Of a stretch of 64,000 bases of DNA, positions 9,170 through 18,709 are shown piece after piece; within the stretch, counting starts at the first letter, position 1, and each line of letters starts with the position of its first letter. Both the position numbers and the translations under genes were made by a program. The notes beneath the pieces were generated by a model that did not search any database, was not told the origin of the DNA, and was given only the letters and a program-made list of their open reading frames with translations. The DNA is from Paeniglutamicibacter terrestris (GTDB lineage: Bacteria; Actinomycetota; Actinomycetes; Actinomycetales; Micrococcaceae): contig NZ_JAAWVT010000010.1 in the NCBI RefSeq assembly GCF_012271785.1, positions 1 through 64,000 on the forward strand. The letters run 5' to 3'.

Positions 9170-10201
9170 TTAGTTTGAGTTGCTCTTCATGGACGCTGCG
9201 CCGTAGTGGGCAGCAAGTCGCTCGAGCCCCTCATCAAGGCTGACCGCGGGAACCCAGTCGAGCACCTCACGGGTTTCGCGCTGGTCAAACCAGTGGGCGG
9301 TGGAGAGCTGTTCGGCCAGGAACTTGGTCATCGGCGGTTCATCGTTCACCAGGTGCGCGGCTCCGACGGCCGCCCAGATGCGCTCGATGACCGACCCAGC
9401 ACCGCGTGCCAACCAGCCCGGGACGCTGAAGGCTGGAGCCTTGGCGCCGCCAGCCACACAAATCCCCGCCATGAGCTCGCCCACCGGCCGTGGTTCGCCA
9501 TTGGTGACCACCAGGGCTCGCCCGTGGGCCTGATTCATCCGCTCAAGTCCGCGCACGATGGCCGATGCCGCATTGTCGATGTAGGTGGTATCAATCAGCG
9601 CTGCCCCGCCGTCAAGCAACGGAAGACGGGAATCCTTGGCACGCTGGATCACGCGCTCCACCAACTGGGTGTCCCCGGGACCCCAGACCACGTGTGGCCT
9701 AATGGCCGTCACCCGGAAATCGGCGCGGTCAGCGGCCAGAGCGGCCAGCTCTGCCGCCGCCTTAGAACGCGCATAATTCCCGTGCGCCAGATCGGGATTT
9801 GCTACCCCGGCTCCGGCCCCGGAGATCGCTGTACCAAAGTGCGCCACCGAAGGGGAGGAAACGAACACGAAGTCGCGTACGCCCGCGTTCTGCGCCGCCT
9901 GAAGCAGGGTGGTGGTTCCGGTGATGTTGGTGGCCACGAAGTCGTGCCAGGAGCCGGTGAAGGAAACCTTCGCCGCCAGGTGGATGACCGCGTCCATGCC
10001 GCTTACTGCACGACGGACGGCGGCCGGATCGGTCAGGGAACCGAGCACATCATCCGTGGCGCCGGGGGAGGGGCGGCGCTGAAAGGTGCGCACCCGGTGG
10101 CCCTGGGCGCGCAATAGTGCCGCGACGGCGCCACCGAGTAGCCCGCTGGCGCCGGTGACCAAGACGTTTTTTACGTTGTTATCGCCGGTATTTTCGCTCA
10201 T
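9170..10201 (-). CDS. oleD: OleD, NAD(P)-dependent 2-alkyl-3-ketoalkanoate reductase
   Basis: OleD reduces the beta-keto acid made by OleA to a beta-hydroxy acid in long-chain olefin synthesis. The 343-residue product is an extended SDR with the Rossmann motif VTGASGLLGGAV, VIHLAAKVSFTG, the active-site YARSKAAAE (YxxxK) and IRPHVVWGPGD. The ATG at 10201 was chosen because it overlaps the OleBC stop as ATGA, the arrangement expected for translational coupling; an upstream in-frame extension would run into oleBC. It is the last gene of the three-gene operon. Confidence 0.9.
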   Translation of the reverse strand: MSENTGDNNVKNVLVTGASGLLGGAVAALLRAQGHRVRTFQRRPSPGATDDVLGSLTDPAAVRRAVSGMDAVIHLAAKVSFTGSWHDFVATNITGTTTLLQAAQNAGVRDFVFVSSPSVAHFGTAISGAGAGVANPDLAHGNYARSKAAAELAALAADRADFRVTAIRPHVVWGPGDTQLVERVIQRAKDSRLPLLDGGAALIDTTYIDNAASAIVRGLERMNQAHGRALVVTNGEPRPVGELMAGICVAGGAKAPAFSVPGWLARGAGSVIERIWAAVGAAHLVNDEPPMTKFLAEQLSTAHWFDQRETREVLDWVPAVSLDEGLERLAAHYGAASMKSNSN

Positions 10202-12786
10202 GGGTTGCGGATCCGTCCGCCGGCCAAGGTCTGCGTGGCCCATCGGGCCAGCGCGGCCCGATCGATCTTGGAGTTGTGCCTGATGTCAGTGGGCAACTCG
10301 GGTACCACCAAAACGGCCGAGACGCTGGTGCCGGTGGCCGCGACGGCCGCGCGAACTGCCCGGGCCAACTCGGGCGTTGCGGGGGCGGAGCGTTTGGCCG
10401 GTGGCACCGTTTCCATGATCAATACCGCGGCCTGAGTGCCAGCGGGGCCAACGCCCACCAGCGCCGCCCGGCCGGTACCGTTCACCGATTCGGCGGCGTG
10501 TTCTGCCGCAACAGGTGTGGTGGGACCGTTGGGGGTGAGCAACACATGGCCCAGTCGGCCTTCCACCCAGAGACGTCCGGTCGCATCCAGGTGACCTACA
10601 TCCCCGGTGCGGTGCCAGCCGGGAATGGAGGTGCTGATGTTTTCGGTGATCCAGAGCCTGTCATAGCGATCCTTTACATGCGGTGCGCGCACCAGGATTT
10701 CTCCGGTCACGTTCGGGCTATTGTGTGGTTCAGTCGATGCAGAACCATCGGCATTCAGCGCGGCGATGGCCACCTGGGCACCGGAGACCGGGGTCCCGAC
10801 ACAGACACCATTTCCAGTACCTGCGGCACGGATGCCGGGCAGATCGATGTCTGTGACGGGAAGTGCCTCGGTCATCCCGTAGGGGGTGTGTACCGCGGCT
10901 GCTGGTACCAATGCCTGGACCTTGTCCAACAGCGGTTCCGGGATGGGAGCCCCGGCCGAAAGCAACAGCTCTACCTTGGCCAGAGACGTCTGCTGTGCGG
11001 CGGTGAGCTGATCTGCTGTTGCCAAGACATTGGCCAGTGCGGCGGGTGAAGCGAAGATGGTGGTGGCATCCACGGCTGCCGCGGCATTGGCCAGGGCCTG
11101 CGCGGTGAGCGTGCGCGGGGCCGTGACATCCATGTCCGGGGTCACCGAGGTGGCACCCAAGGCCGGACCCAGCAGGGCAAAGGGTGCAAAGCCAGCCACC
11201 AGCGCGGAGCCGGCCCGCAGGTTGTAGGTCTGTGCCAGGGTGTCCCGCATGGCGGCGAGCTGGCGGTGGGTATAAACCACGCCCTTGGCCGGGCCGGTGG
11301 AACCGGAGGTGAAGAGCACCGCGGCATCGGCATCCGGATCAGCGGCCGGGATCTGCTGCTGCGCAGCTTCGCTTGTCGCGCCGGCGGTGAGCAGCTCGTT
11401 GATGGTGTGCTTTACGCCCAGCAGTTTGCGCTTGGCCGTCGGCAGCTCATTCACGCTGATCCGAATCCCGGGCCAGTTCAGCAACCGTGCCCCGGACAGC
11501 GCCCGGTCGATGCCGATCAGATAGCTGGGACCGGCGCCACGGATGGCACGGCCCAGACCCTTGGTGCCCAGGCCCGCATCTGCGACCACGATGACGGCGC
11601 CCAGACGCAGACAGGCATAGATCAGCGAGGTGAGTTCGATGCCCGGGGGGACCAGGAGATTCACACGCTTGCCGGGGCCGACGCCGATCTGGGACAAACC
11701 GCGAGCCAGAGAATTAACCCTGGTGCCCAACTCGGACCAGGACAGAGACATGGGTGGGTTGATGTCTAGTACCGCGAGGCTTTGATCCGTCGTGCGTTCA
11801 TCCAGTTCGGCCAGCATCGGGCGGTAGTTAGTTAATGCGCTGGCACGGTTTCTCTCGTGCTGCTGGGTGCTATGGCTGAGCCAGTCGAAAATTGGGGAGG
11901 CGACGTCGCGGTCCTCAGGCAGCAGATGCCCGGCACCCTCAAAACGGTGCACCGACGCGTGGGGGAGCCGGAAGATCAGATCGCGGAGGTAGCGGTCGGA
12001 GAATACCGGGTCCTTAGGCCCCCAGAGCAGCAGGGCGGGGACGGTGAGCTGGCGGATACCTTCGGAAATATCGTTCAGCGCCGGTCGGCTCGGGTGATCT
12101 TTGGTGAAGGGGATATCTGCCACGAAGTTTGCCACGCCGGTACGTCGTGCCGATGACACGTAGGGAGACATGAAGCTGCGGCGAATCTGTGGTTCCAGGG
12201 CCGGATTGGCTAAGGAATGGGTGGTGCGCAGGAAGGCGTCGGTGGTTTTGGTGCCCCATGGGTGAACCGCGGGGTGTGAGGCCAGCTTCAGTGCGGCGGG
12301 AAGTTCGAAGCCCGCCGGGTGCACCGCGGTATTGGTGAGCACCACATTGGCCAGCAGCTCGGGGTGTTTCAGGGCCCAGCCCAGCGAAATAAGGCCTCCC
12401 CAGTCGTGTCCCACGGTGGTCACCGGTCCGGCCAGATCCAAGGCGTTGGTGAGATCGGACAGGTCATTAACCCGATCTGCGAGGCGGCGGAAGACTCCGG
12501 TGCGGGTGGAGAATCCCATGTCCAGCTGGTCAACTGCCACCACGCGCCAGGGCAGTTGGTGTTCGCGAACGTGGTTCAGGAGGCTGCGCCACAGGTAGGA
12601 CCAGGTGGGATTGCCATGCACACAGAGAAAGGTGCCGATGGGACTTACCCCCGCTGCGGCAAGCTCGTCTGCATTGTCCAAGAGGTGCCACTGGTGGATG
12701 GTTCCGGGTGCGTCCACGGCGGTGGTCGACGGAACCATGAGCGTGCGCGAGGAAGAGCGCAACACGCCGGGAAAAATCTCAGTCAC
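10198..12786 (-). CDS. oleBC: OleBC fusion: beta-lactone decarboxylase plus beta-lactone synthetase
   Basis: The 862-residue product fuses two olefin-pathway enzymes. Residues about 1-300 are an alpha/beta hydrolase of the haloalkane-dehalogenase type (OleB) with HGNPTWSYLWR and the nucleophile motif VGHDWGGLI; it decarboxylates a cis-beta-lactone to a cis-alkene. Residues about 310-860 form an AMP-binding ligase fold (OleC) with LFTSGSTGPAKGVVYTHRQ, PYGMTEALPVTDI and a C-terminal WVEGRLGHV; it makes the beta-lactone from a beta-hydroxy acid and ATP. The GTG at 12786 overlaps the oleA stop (GTGA). Longer in-frame extensions only shadow oleA. OleBC fusions are known in actinobacteria. Confidence 0.92.
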   Translation of the reverse strand: MTEIFPGVLRSSSRTLMVPSTTAVDAPGTIHQWHLLDNADELAAAGVSPIGTFLCVHGNPTWSYLWRSLLNHVREHQLPWRVVAVDQLDMGFSTRTGVFRRLADRVNDLSDLTNALDLAGPVTTVGHDWGGLISLGWALKHPELLANVVLTNTAVHPAGFELPAALKLASHPAVHPWGTKTTDAFLRTTHSLANPALEPQIRRSFMSPYVSSARRTGVANFVADIPFTKDHPSRPALNDISEGIRQLTVPALLLWGPKDPVFSDRYLRDLIFRLPHASVHRFEGAGHLLPEDRDVASPIFDWLSHSTQQHERNRASALTNYRPMLAELDERTTDQSLAVLDINPPMSLSWSELGTRVNSLARGLSQIGVGPGKRVNLLVPPGIELTSLIYACLRLGAVIVVADAGLGTKGLGRAIRGAGPSYLIGIDRALSGARLLNWPGIRISVNELPTAKRKLLGVKHTINELLTAGATSEAAQQQIPAADPDADAAVLFTSGSTGPAKGVVYTHRQLAAMRDTLAQTYNLRAGSALVAGFAPFALLGPALGATSVTPDMDVTAPRTLTAQALANAAAAVDATTIFASPAALANVLATADQLTAAQQTSLAKVELLLSAGAPIPEPLLDKVQALVPAAAVHTPYGMTEALPVTDIDLPGIRAAGTGNGVCVGTPVSGAQVAIAALNADGSASTEPHNSPNVTGEILVRAPHVKDRYDRLWITENISTSIPGWHRTGDVGHLDATGRLWVEGRLGHVLLTPNGPTTPVAAEHAAESVNGTGRAALVGVGPAGTQAAVLIMETVPPAKRSAPATPELARAVRAAVAATGTSVSAVLVVPELPTDIRHNSKIDRAALARWATQTLAGGRIRNP

Positions 12787-13808
12787 CAGGCCAGCTCCAA
12801 CATGGCGGTGTTCAGCCCGGAGCCGACACCCATGCAGAGCACCCGATCGCCGGGCTTCAGGGTCTTGGCTTCTTGCGACAGTGTCATGGGTAGGGACGCG
12901 GGTCCGACATTGCCCCACTTGGGGAACGTGATCGGCACTCGGTCGCGGACCAGGCCCACGGCCTTGATGATGGCATTGGTGTAGGAATTTGATACCTGGT
13001 GGGTCACGTAGCGATCCATCGACTTCCAGTCCCACCCCGATTCGTGGGCCTCGTCCCAGGCGTTCACCACCAGTTCCAGACCGTTATCCAGTAGGCCCTT
13101 GGTGTCGGTGTACATGCCCGAGGGGCCACCAACACAGAGTTCGTGGTGCTCGGTACCCGCGCGGGACACGCCGCCAAGGATACGGTGTGCGCCGGGGTGA
13201 GCATCGGCCGGGCCGATCACCGCGGCAGCGGCTCCCGAACCCAGGGTGAGGGTGGCGAACTCGCGGAGGTAGTCCTCCCGGGTGGAGGTTTCGGCGTTGA
13301 GTCGAGCAAACGTGGTTTCCTGGGTCGGCTGGGCATCTTCGCCGGCGACCACGAGGGCGTATTTGATCTGTCCGGAGTCGATCATGTTGGCGGCCAGATT
13401 CATGCCATTCACAAAGCCGAGGCAGGCGTTGGCCACGTCGAAGTTCATCGCGGAGGAGGGCAAACCGAGTTCATGGTGGACCCTGGAAGCCACGGACGGT
13501 TCGAGGTTTTTGCGGGTGACGGAGGTATTGATCAGCAGACCAATTTGGCTCGGATCGATGCCGGCTTCGGCCATCGCTTTGCCACCGGCCTCAACTGCAG
13601 CATCATCAAAGGTGGTCCCCTCGGCCCACCACCGGCGTTCCATTACGCCCGCAACACGTTCGAGCAATCGTTTTGAGAGGCGCAGCCGTTTCAGGCTAGG
13701 GGCCAGGCGTTCGTCAAAGGCCTTGGAGGTCATGACCACCGGAGCTTGCACGCTGGTGACGGCAAGAAGAGCCGAGTTATGGTGCCGAAACGTTGCGTTG
13801 CCGTTCAA
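12783..13808 (-). CDS. oleA: OleA, acyl-CoA head-to-head condensing thiolase
   Basis: OleA joins two fatty acyl-CoAs by non-decarboxylative Claisen condensation to a 2-alkyl-3-keto acid, the first step of long-chain olefin synthesis. The 341-residue thiolase-fold protein has the nucleophilic Cys129 in NACLGFVNG, a THQVS motif (catalytic His), FPKWGNVGPASLP and the C-terminal GVGSGLNTAMLEL. The start is a TTG preceded by AAAGG at good spacing; the N-terminus NGNATFRHHNSALL matches the family better than the internal ATG 25 codons in. It heads oleA-oleBC-oleD. Confidence 0.93.
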   Translation of the reverse strand: MNGNATFRHHNSALLAVTSVQAPVVMTSKAFDERLAPSLKRLRLSKRLLERVAGVMERRWWAEGTTFDDAAVEAGGKAMAEAGIDPSQIGLLINTSVTRKNLEPSVASRVHHELGLPSSAMNFDVANACLGFVNGMNLAANMIDSGQIKYALVVAGEDAQPTQETTFARLNAETSTREDYLREFATLTLGSGAAAAVIGPADAHPGAHRILGGVSRAGTEHHELCVGGPSGMYTDTKGLLDNGLELVVNAWDEAHESGWDWKSMDRYVTHQVSNSYTNAIIKAVGLVRDRVPITFPKWGNVGPASLPMTLSQEAKTLKPGDRVLCMGVGSGLNTAMLELAW

Positions 13809-14373
13809 AATCTAGCCTTTGTGTCGGGGCTGTCGCGCCCGTAAAGGGCGTGATGAAATAGGGACTTCGATAGCGTCGGGGATGCCAACTGAAAAGTGTC
13901 CTTAACCTACCGTATTGCCTCCGTGCCCTTGGCGCACATGTGGACGCGCCACATGGCGGCGAGGCGTGGGCAGCAGAATTCTTGTGGGCACGGTCCACCA
14001 AACCCCACAGATTAGCGGTATTTGCTTCGTGTAGTGATTTCCGAGTGGCCAACCGCACTCGGTGGGAGTTTCCCTAAGAGCGTCAGCCGATTGGTGCTTA
14101 ATCACGTTTCCTGCGCTGCTCCACCGAGGCCCGCAGCGCTCTCTTAGGCCGGAGCTCTTGGCTGCCGGGGAGGGTTAGTTGACGATGCTGGGTACCGGAA
14201 TCCGGTGCCCAGCATCGTGCTGGCCATTGCTCGCGGGCCATGGTGACCCTCAATAGGCGTTTCAACCAGCGTTGTAGGTGCTAACCATCGTCGCTGACCA
14301 CGGCCGCGGTGACCACTGGCGTGCAGTAAGTCGCAGCGGATCACGAAGTTTGGTTGTGACACCGCGCTGCGAG
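13809..14373. other. 565-base intergenic stretch between oleA and zwf-like gene
   Basis: It must contain the ole promoter and the 3' end of the zwf-like transcript. Apart from the hairpin at 14182-14218 no element was recognised, and no open frame in it looks coding. Confidence 0.5.
14182..14218 (-). terminator. Strong hairpin downstream of the zwf-like gene
   Basis: A 17-bp stem with one wobble pair (14182-14198 with 14202-14218) and a 3-base loop lies about 155 bases past the stop. It lacks a clear T tract, so it is either a U-tail-less actinobacterial terminator or an mRNA 3' stabiliser. Confidence 0.5.
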
Positions 14374-15798
14374 CTACTTCTTCTTAGCTCCGTTGGTTTC
14401 CCACGCAGTGGGGCCATTGGAACCGGCACTGTATTCATCTAGCGGAACATCATTTTTGGCCCAGGCGGCCAGGATGGGATCCACGATGCGCCAGCATTCC
14501 TCGGCCGTATCCCCGCGTACCGAAAGCGTCGGATCTCCGGAGAGCACACCGAGCAAGACTTCACCGTAGGGCAGTAGATCGGGGGAGTTGAGCTCGGCGA
14601 CCATGGTCACAGCATCCAGGGTGTACAAATCGCCGGGCCCATTCACGTCCAGATCCAATTCCAGAGTGTCGGGTCCAAAACCGATCCGCAGCGTGGTGGG
14701 TGCGTCTGAGCCCTTGAACCCGGTCGGTAGGTGCGACACCGGACGGAAGGTGATGATCGCTTCCTTTCGCGCCTTTCCTAACGCCTTGCCAGCGCGCAGG
14801 ATGAAGGGCACACCGGCCCAGCGTGAGTTGTTGATGTTCAGTGTTACCTCGGCCAGGGTCTCGGTCTGCAGGGTTGCATCCACACCCTTCTCGGTGGCGT
14901 AATCGGGAACGGCTCGGCCCATCGAGGTACCAGCGGTATACCTGGCGCGACGGGTGGAATTTTCCGGGGTGCCGGCCAAGGCGGTCGCCCGGAGGACCGA
15001 GCCGAGGTGATCACGGACATCACGCTCGCCCAGTGTTGCCGGGGCATTCATGGTGAGTAGACCCAGGATCTGGAGCAGATGCGACTGGATCATGTCGCGC
15101 AGGGCGCCTGCCTTGTCGTAATAACCGGCACGCTCCTCGAGGGCCAATTCCTCGTCGTAGAAGATCTCGATCTTCTCTACATGTTCGGCTGTGAATAGTG
15201 GTTCCAATAAGCGGTTGGCAAAGCGAAGGCCCAAGATGTTAAAGACGGTGCCCTTGCCCAGGAAGTGATCAACCCGGTGAATGTTTTCTTCGGGAACCAA
15301 ACGGATGAGGGTACGGTTCAACTCCTGTGCCGAGCGTTGGTCCGAGCCGAACGGCTTCTCCATCACCAGCAAGGTGGTCTCGGGCAGCTCCCCGGGTTCC
15401 AAGACCTCACACGCCTTCTGGCTCACGGCCGGGGGCAAGGCAAAGTAGATGGCTACCGGGCCATCAAGCCGGGACACCAAGTCGGCCAGTTCTCCCGGCT
15501 TGGTCACATCGAGTTCCGCAAAGTGCGTGTCGTCGGCGATCTGGCCCAGCTCGGGGGCTCCCGAAGTCGTGGCGTTCTTCTTGGCTTCCGCACAAATCGT
15601 GTTCACCCGCAGCTGCCACTGCTCTTGGGAATAGCCGGGACCACCGGCTCCGGCCAGCTTGATGCCGGGAGCTCGGCCCGATCCGATGAGCCTGGCGAGG
15701 CCCGGAAGAAGCAGTCTTCCGGTCAAATCGCCGGAGGCTCCGAGGATCAATAATGTGCGTACATGGTTGCCTGCATGGCCACTTGTTTCAAGGTTCAC
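14374..15798 (-). CDS. zwf: Glucose-6-phosphate dehydrogenase-like protein
   Basis: This 474-residue member of the G6PDH family would oxidise glucose 6-phosphate to the 6-phosphogluconolactone with NAD(P). The N-terminus has the dinucleotide motif LGASGDLTGRLLLPGL. The active site reads RVDHFLGKGTVFNILGLRFAN, and the later GALRDMIQSHLLQ holds the second catalytic His. The canonical motif is DHYLGKE, so the Glu is replaced by Gly here, marking a divergent subfamily. It stands alone, without tal, tkt, pgl or opcA beside it, unlike the usual pentose-phosphate cluster. The GTG at 15798 is preferred (GGAGA just upstream); longer extensions look non-coding. The true substrate may differ. Confidence 0.75.
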   Translation of the reverse strand: MNLETSGHAGNHVRTLLILGASGDLTGRLLLPGLARLIGSGRAPGIKLAGAGGPGYSQEQWQLRVNTICAEAKKNATTSGAPELGQIADDTHFAELDVTKPGELADLVSRLDGPVAIYFALPPAVSQKACEVLEPGELPETTLLVMEKPFGSDQRSAQELNRTLIRLVPEENIHRVDHFLGKGTVFNILGLRFANRLLEPLFTAEHVEKIEIFYDEELALEERAGYYDKAGALRDMIQSHLLQILGLLTMNAPATLGERDVRDHLGSVLRATALAGTPENSTRRARYTAGTSMGRAVPDYATEKGVDATLQTETLAEVTLNINNSRWAGVPFILRAGKALGKARKEAIITFRPVSHLPTGFKGSDAPTTLRIGFGPDTLELDLDVNGPGDLYTLDAVTMVAELNSPDLLPYGEVLLGVLSGDPTLSVRGDTAEECWRIVDPILAAWAKNDVPLDEYSAGSNGPTAWETNGAKKK

Positions 15799-15912
15799 TC
15801 TCCAAGACTGCCACGTGTTGAGAAAACTGGGGCGTGTTGTTGGTAATCTTGGATGTTGAGTCCAGCGGGTTAGACCGCGCCTAACGCCCACAACGAAAGA
15901 AGTGCACGGCAC

Positions 15913-17466
15913 GTGTTCAATTCACTCTCCGACCGCCTGACATCCACCTTCAAGAATCTTCGCGGCAAGGGACGGCTTTCCGAGGCCGATATCGACGGCA
16001 CCGTCCGCGAAATCCGCCGTGCCCTGCTCGACGCCGACGTCGCCGTTTCGGTGGTGCGCGCGTTCGTGGCGCAGGTCAAGGAACGCGCCCTGGGCGAAGA
16101 GGTCTCCGCCTCGCTTAACCCGGGACAGCAGATCGTTAAGATCGTCAACGAGGAACTTGTTGGCATCCTTGGCGGGGAAACCCGTCGACTGAACCTCGCC
16201 AAGGTTGCTCCCACCGTCATCATGCTCGCCGGCCTTCAGGGTGCGGGTAAGACCACGCTGGCCGGAAAGCTGGCCAAGCACCTCAAAGCGCAGGGTCACA
16301 CCCCGCTGCTGGTGGCCTGCGACCTTCAGCGTCCCAACGCCGTTAAGCAGCTGCAGGTTAACGGCGAACGTGCCGGCGTGCCGGTCTACGCACCGCACCC
16401 CGGTGTCTCCTCCGAATTTGAGGCTGCCACCGGTGATCCGGTAGCAGTGGCCCGTGATGGTGTTGCCGAGGCAAAGGCCAAGCTACACGACGTGGTGATC
16501 GTTGATACCGCCGGACGCTTGGGCATCGATACCGAAATGATGGAGCAGGCTGCGAACATTCGCGCCGCCGTCAACCCGGACGAGGTCCTCTTTGTCATCG
16601 ACGCCATGATTGGTCAGGACGCGGTTAACACCGCCCAAGCCTTCAATGACGGCGTCGGAGTCACCGGCGTGGTGCTCACCAAGCTTGATGGTGATGCTCG
16701 CGGTGGTGCGGCACTTTCCGTCGCCTCGGTCACCGGCAAGCCGGTCATGTACGCCTCCACCGGTGAGAACCTCGATGATTTCGAAATCTTCCACCCGGAC
16801 CGTATGGCCTCCCGAATCCTGGACATGGGTGACATCCTCACCCTGATCGAACAGGCCGAAGCCAATTGGGACAAGGGCGAAGCCGAGCGCATGGCGAAGA
16901 AGTTCGCCGACCGCGAAGACTTCACCTTAGAAGACTTCCTGGCCCAGATGGCCCAGATCCGCAAGATGGGCTCGATGAAGAAGATCCTGGGCATGATGCC
17001 AGGATCACAGATCTCCCGTCAGCAGCTCGAGCAGTTCGACGAGTCGCAGATGGATCGGATCGAGGCCATCGTTCGCTCGATGACCCCGCACGAGCGTGTT
17101 GCTCCGAAGATCATCAACGGCTCACGCCGCGCCCGCATCGCCAAGGGCTCGGGCGTTCACGTTTCCGAGGTCAACTCGATGCTTGAGCGCTTCGGTGAGG
17201 CGCAGAAGATGATGAAGAAATTGGCCTCCGGCGGAGCCATCCCGGGTATGCCCGGTGGCCGCGGCGGAGCCAAAAAGGCTGCCAAGTCAAATGCAAAGAA
17301 GAAGCAGCAAAAGTTCGGCAATCCGGCCAAGGCAGCCCAGCTAGCCGCAGCGGAAGCCAACAAGGCTAAGGCGCCCTCCGGAGCGGCCTTTGGTGCCGGG
17401 AACAAGGACTTTGATCCCGCGGATCTGAACTTGCCGAAGGGGTTTGAGAAGTTCCTTGGTAAGTAG
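15913..17466 (+). CDS. ffh: Signal recognition particle protein Ffh
   Basis: Ffh (SRP54) binds signal sequences and 4.5S RNA and delivers nascent chains to FtsY. The 517-residue protein has the N domain, a GTPase domain with GLQGAGKTTLAGKLA, DTAGRLGID and TKLDGDARGGAALS, and a Met-rich M domain from about residue 300 (QMAQIRKMGSMKKILGMMPG). The tail is Ala/Lys-rich. The start is GTG, with AAAGAAG about 12 bases upstream. It is transcribed away from the zwf-like gene across a 114-base gap and ends in its own terminator. Confidence 0.97.
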   Translation: MFNSLSDRLTSTFKNLRGKGRLSEADIDGTVREIRRALLDADVAVSVVRAFVAQVKERALGEEVSASLNPGQQIVKIVNEELVGILGGETRRLNLAKVAPTVIMLAGLQGAGKTTLAGKLAKHLKAQGHTPLLVACDLQRPNAVKQLQVNGERAGVPVYAPHPGVSSEFEAATGDPVAVARDGVAEAKAKLHDVVIVDTAGRLGIDTEMMEQAANIRAAVNPDEVLFVIDAMIGQDAVNTAQAFNDGVGVTGVVLTKLDGDARGGAALSVASVTGKPVMYASTGENLDDFEIFHPDRMASRILDMGDILTLIEQAEANWDKGEAERMAKKFADREDFTLEDFLAQMAQIRKMGSMKKILGMMPGSQISRQQLEQFDESQMDRIEAIVRSMTPHERVAPKIINGSRRARIAKGSGVHVSEVNSMLERFGEAQKMMKKLASGGAIPGMPGGRGGAKKAAKSNAKKKQQKFGNPAKAAQLAAAEANKAKAPSGAAFGAGNKDFDPADLNLPKGFEKFLGK

Positions 17467-17481
17467 CCCACAAGGCACGCA

Positions 17482-17530
17482 GGGAGGCGAAGAGCCAAAA
17501 TGGCTGATCGCCTCCCTTGCACTGATTTTT
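17482..17530 (+). terminator. Terminator after ffh
   Basis: The outer stem GGGAGGCGA/TCGCCTCCC (17482-17490 with 17508-17516) encloses an inner AGCC-AAAA-TGGCT hairpin. A T run follows at 17526-17530. It argues that the next gene starts after about 17540. Confidence 0.7.
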
Positions 17531-17563
17531 GAGGATCCCAGTGGGGAAGAATCCCACCGACGC

Positions 17564-18709
17564 GTGAGACAAAACCTGCAAGCGCGCCATAGCGTGTCCT
17601 TGCTGGCCGCTCCCGTTTCTTGGGGAAAACTCTCGGTCATCGAGATGGCACTTGCGGTGAGCCCCGATGGGTACATCGTCATGGCCGATGAGGCCGGCGA
17701 GATCAGCTTTGGGCAGCAGATCGAGGGCTTCGCCATTGCGTTGAAGCGTGGTACCGGCGCACGCTACGCCGACTTCGAAGGCGTGGATGCCGAAAGCGGC
17801 GAACCCATCAACGACGAGGCACTCGAGCAGCCCACCGGTGGGCGTTCGGTGCTGTTGGGGTCCTTCAGCGAATCTGACGTGGCGAGCTTTGCTGGTGTTA
17901 CCAAAACAGCGTGGCACTACTTCCGTACCGAACACGCTGACGTGGCTATCCACGAGGGCTACATGCCCGAAATCATGCTGTCAAAGTCTTTATTCCCGGC
18001 CATCATGCTCTCTCGGATGGGCCCGCGGTTCTCGATGGTCTTCTGGTTTAAGGGCCAAAGTAAGAAGCTGCATGGCTATCCAGGATTCGGCCACGGTTGG
18101 TCAGTTGCCGCCCACCCCGTGCTGGACCCGCCTGTGGGCACCGAATCTGCCGAGGTCGCTGCGTTCCTCGCGCGTGAATGGCTGGCACCGGATCTTGAAT
18201 CCATTTCCCAACTTGCCCAATATGGCATCCCGGAATCGACGATCACCCAACTGAATGACGCTCTGAGCGGCAGTGGGTCAATCGAGAAATTGAGTACTGT
18301 CCTAGAAATTTTTGGGCGTCCCGGGTCGCTGGCGGACTATGCCGAGAAAGACGAGCTACCGCAGGCCGCACGCCTGGTCGCTCCGCGCGGAATAGGTGCA
18401 ACGGTCGCCACCTCGATGGGCGCCGAAGCGCGCGGGAATGGAACCGCCACTAATTCAACTCGTGCCGAAACTCAGGCCATGACGCGCTTCCGAAAGTTCT
18501 TTAACCCGCTGCGGTGGCGTCCGCGAAGCCAACTGATCTGGGGCGTATTGCAGGCGTTGGTGGCCATCGCACTGGTGGCACTCACCGACTGGGACGAGCC
18601 CCGTTTCCCGTTGTGGGCATCGATTGTTGTTACCGCACTCTGGGCCCTTGACGCGGTGTCCAACATCGGGATTGGTATCTGGCGTTCTTCGCGAAAGAAC
18701 GGAAAATAA
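17564..18709 (+). CDS. Unrecognised protein with C-terminal membrane hairpin
   Basis: The function was not recognised. The product (about 381 residues from GTG 17564) has a soluble N-terminal region of about 270 residues, rich in Gly, Ala and acidic residues, with early strands such as VSPDGYIVMADEAGEISF. A polar linker and two closely spaced hydrophobic segments near the C-terminus follow (LIWGVLQALVAIALVAL and FPLWASIVVTALWAL), then the tail SSRKNGK. The start is uncertain: GTG 17564 follows GGGGAAGA, with alternatives GTG 17594 and ATG 17645. All lie beyond the ffh terminator. No operon partner is visible. Confidence 0.6.
   Translation: MRQNLQARHSVSLLAAPVSWGKLSVIEMALAVSPDGYIVMADEAGEISFGQQIEGFAIALKRGTGARYADFEGVDAESGEPINDEALEQPTGGRSVLLGSFSESDVASFAGVTKTAWHYFRTEHADVAIHEGYMPEIMLSKSLFPAIMLSRMGPRFSMVFWFKGQSKKLHGYPGFGHGWSVAAHPVLDPPVGTESAEVAAFLAREWLAPDLESISQLAQYGIPESTITQLNDALSGSGSIEKLSTVLEIFGRPGSLADYAEKDELPQAARLVAPRGIGATVATSMGAEARGNGTATNSTRAETQAMTRFRKFFNPLRWRPRSQLIWGVLQALVAIALVALTDWDEPRFPLWASIVVTALWALDAVSNIGIGIWRSSRKNGK

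Noticed and set aside
12787-13035. In-frame N-terminal extension of OleBC by 83 codons
   Set aside because: It is antisense-free but fully overlaps oleA in another frame, and its sequence is low-complexity Arg/His/Pro; the GTG overlapping the oleA stop fits better.
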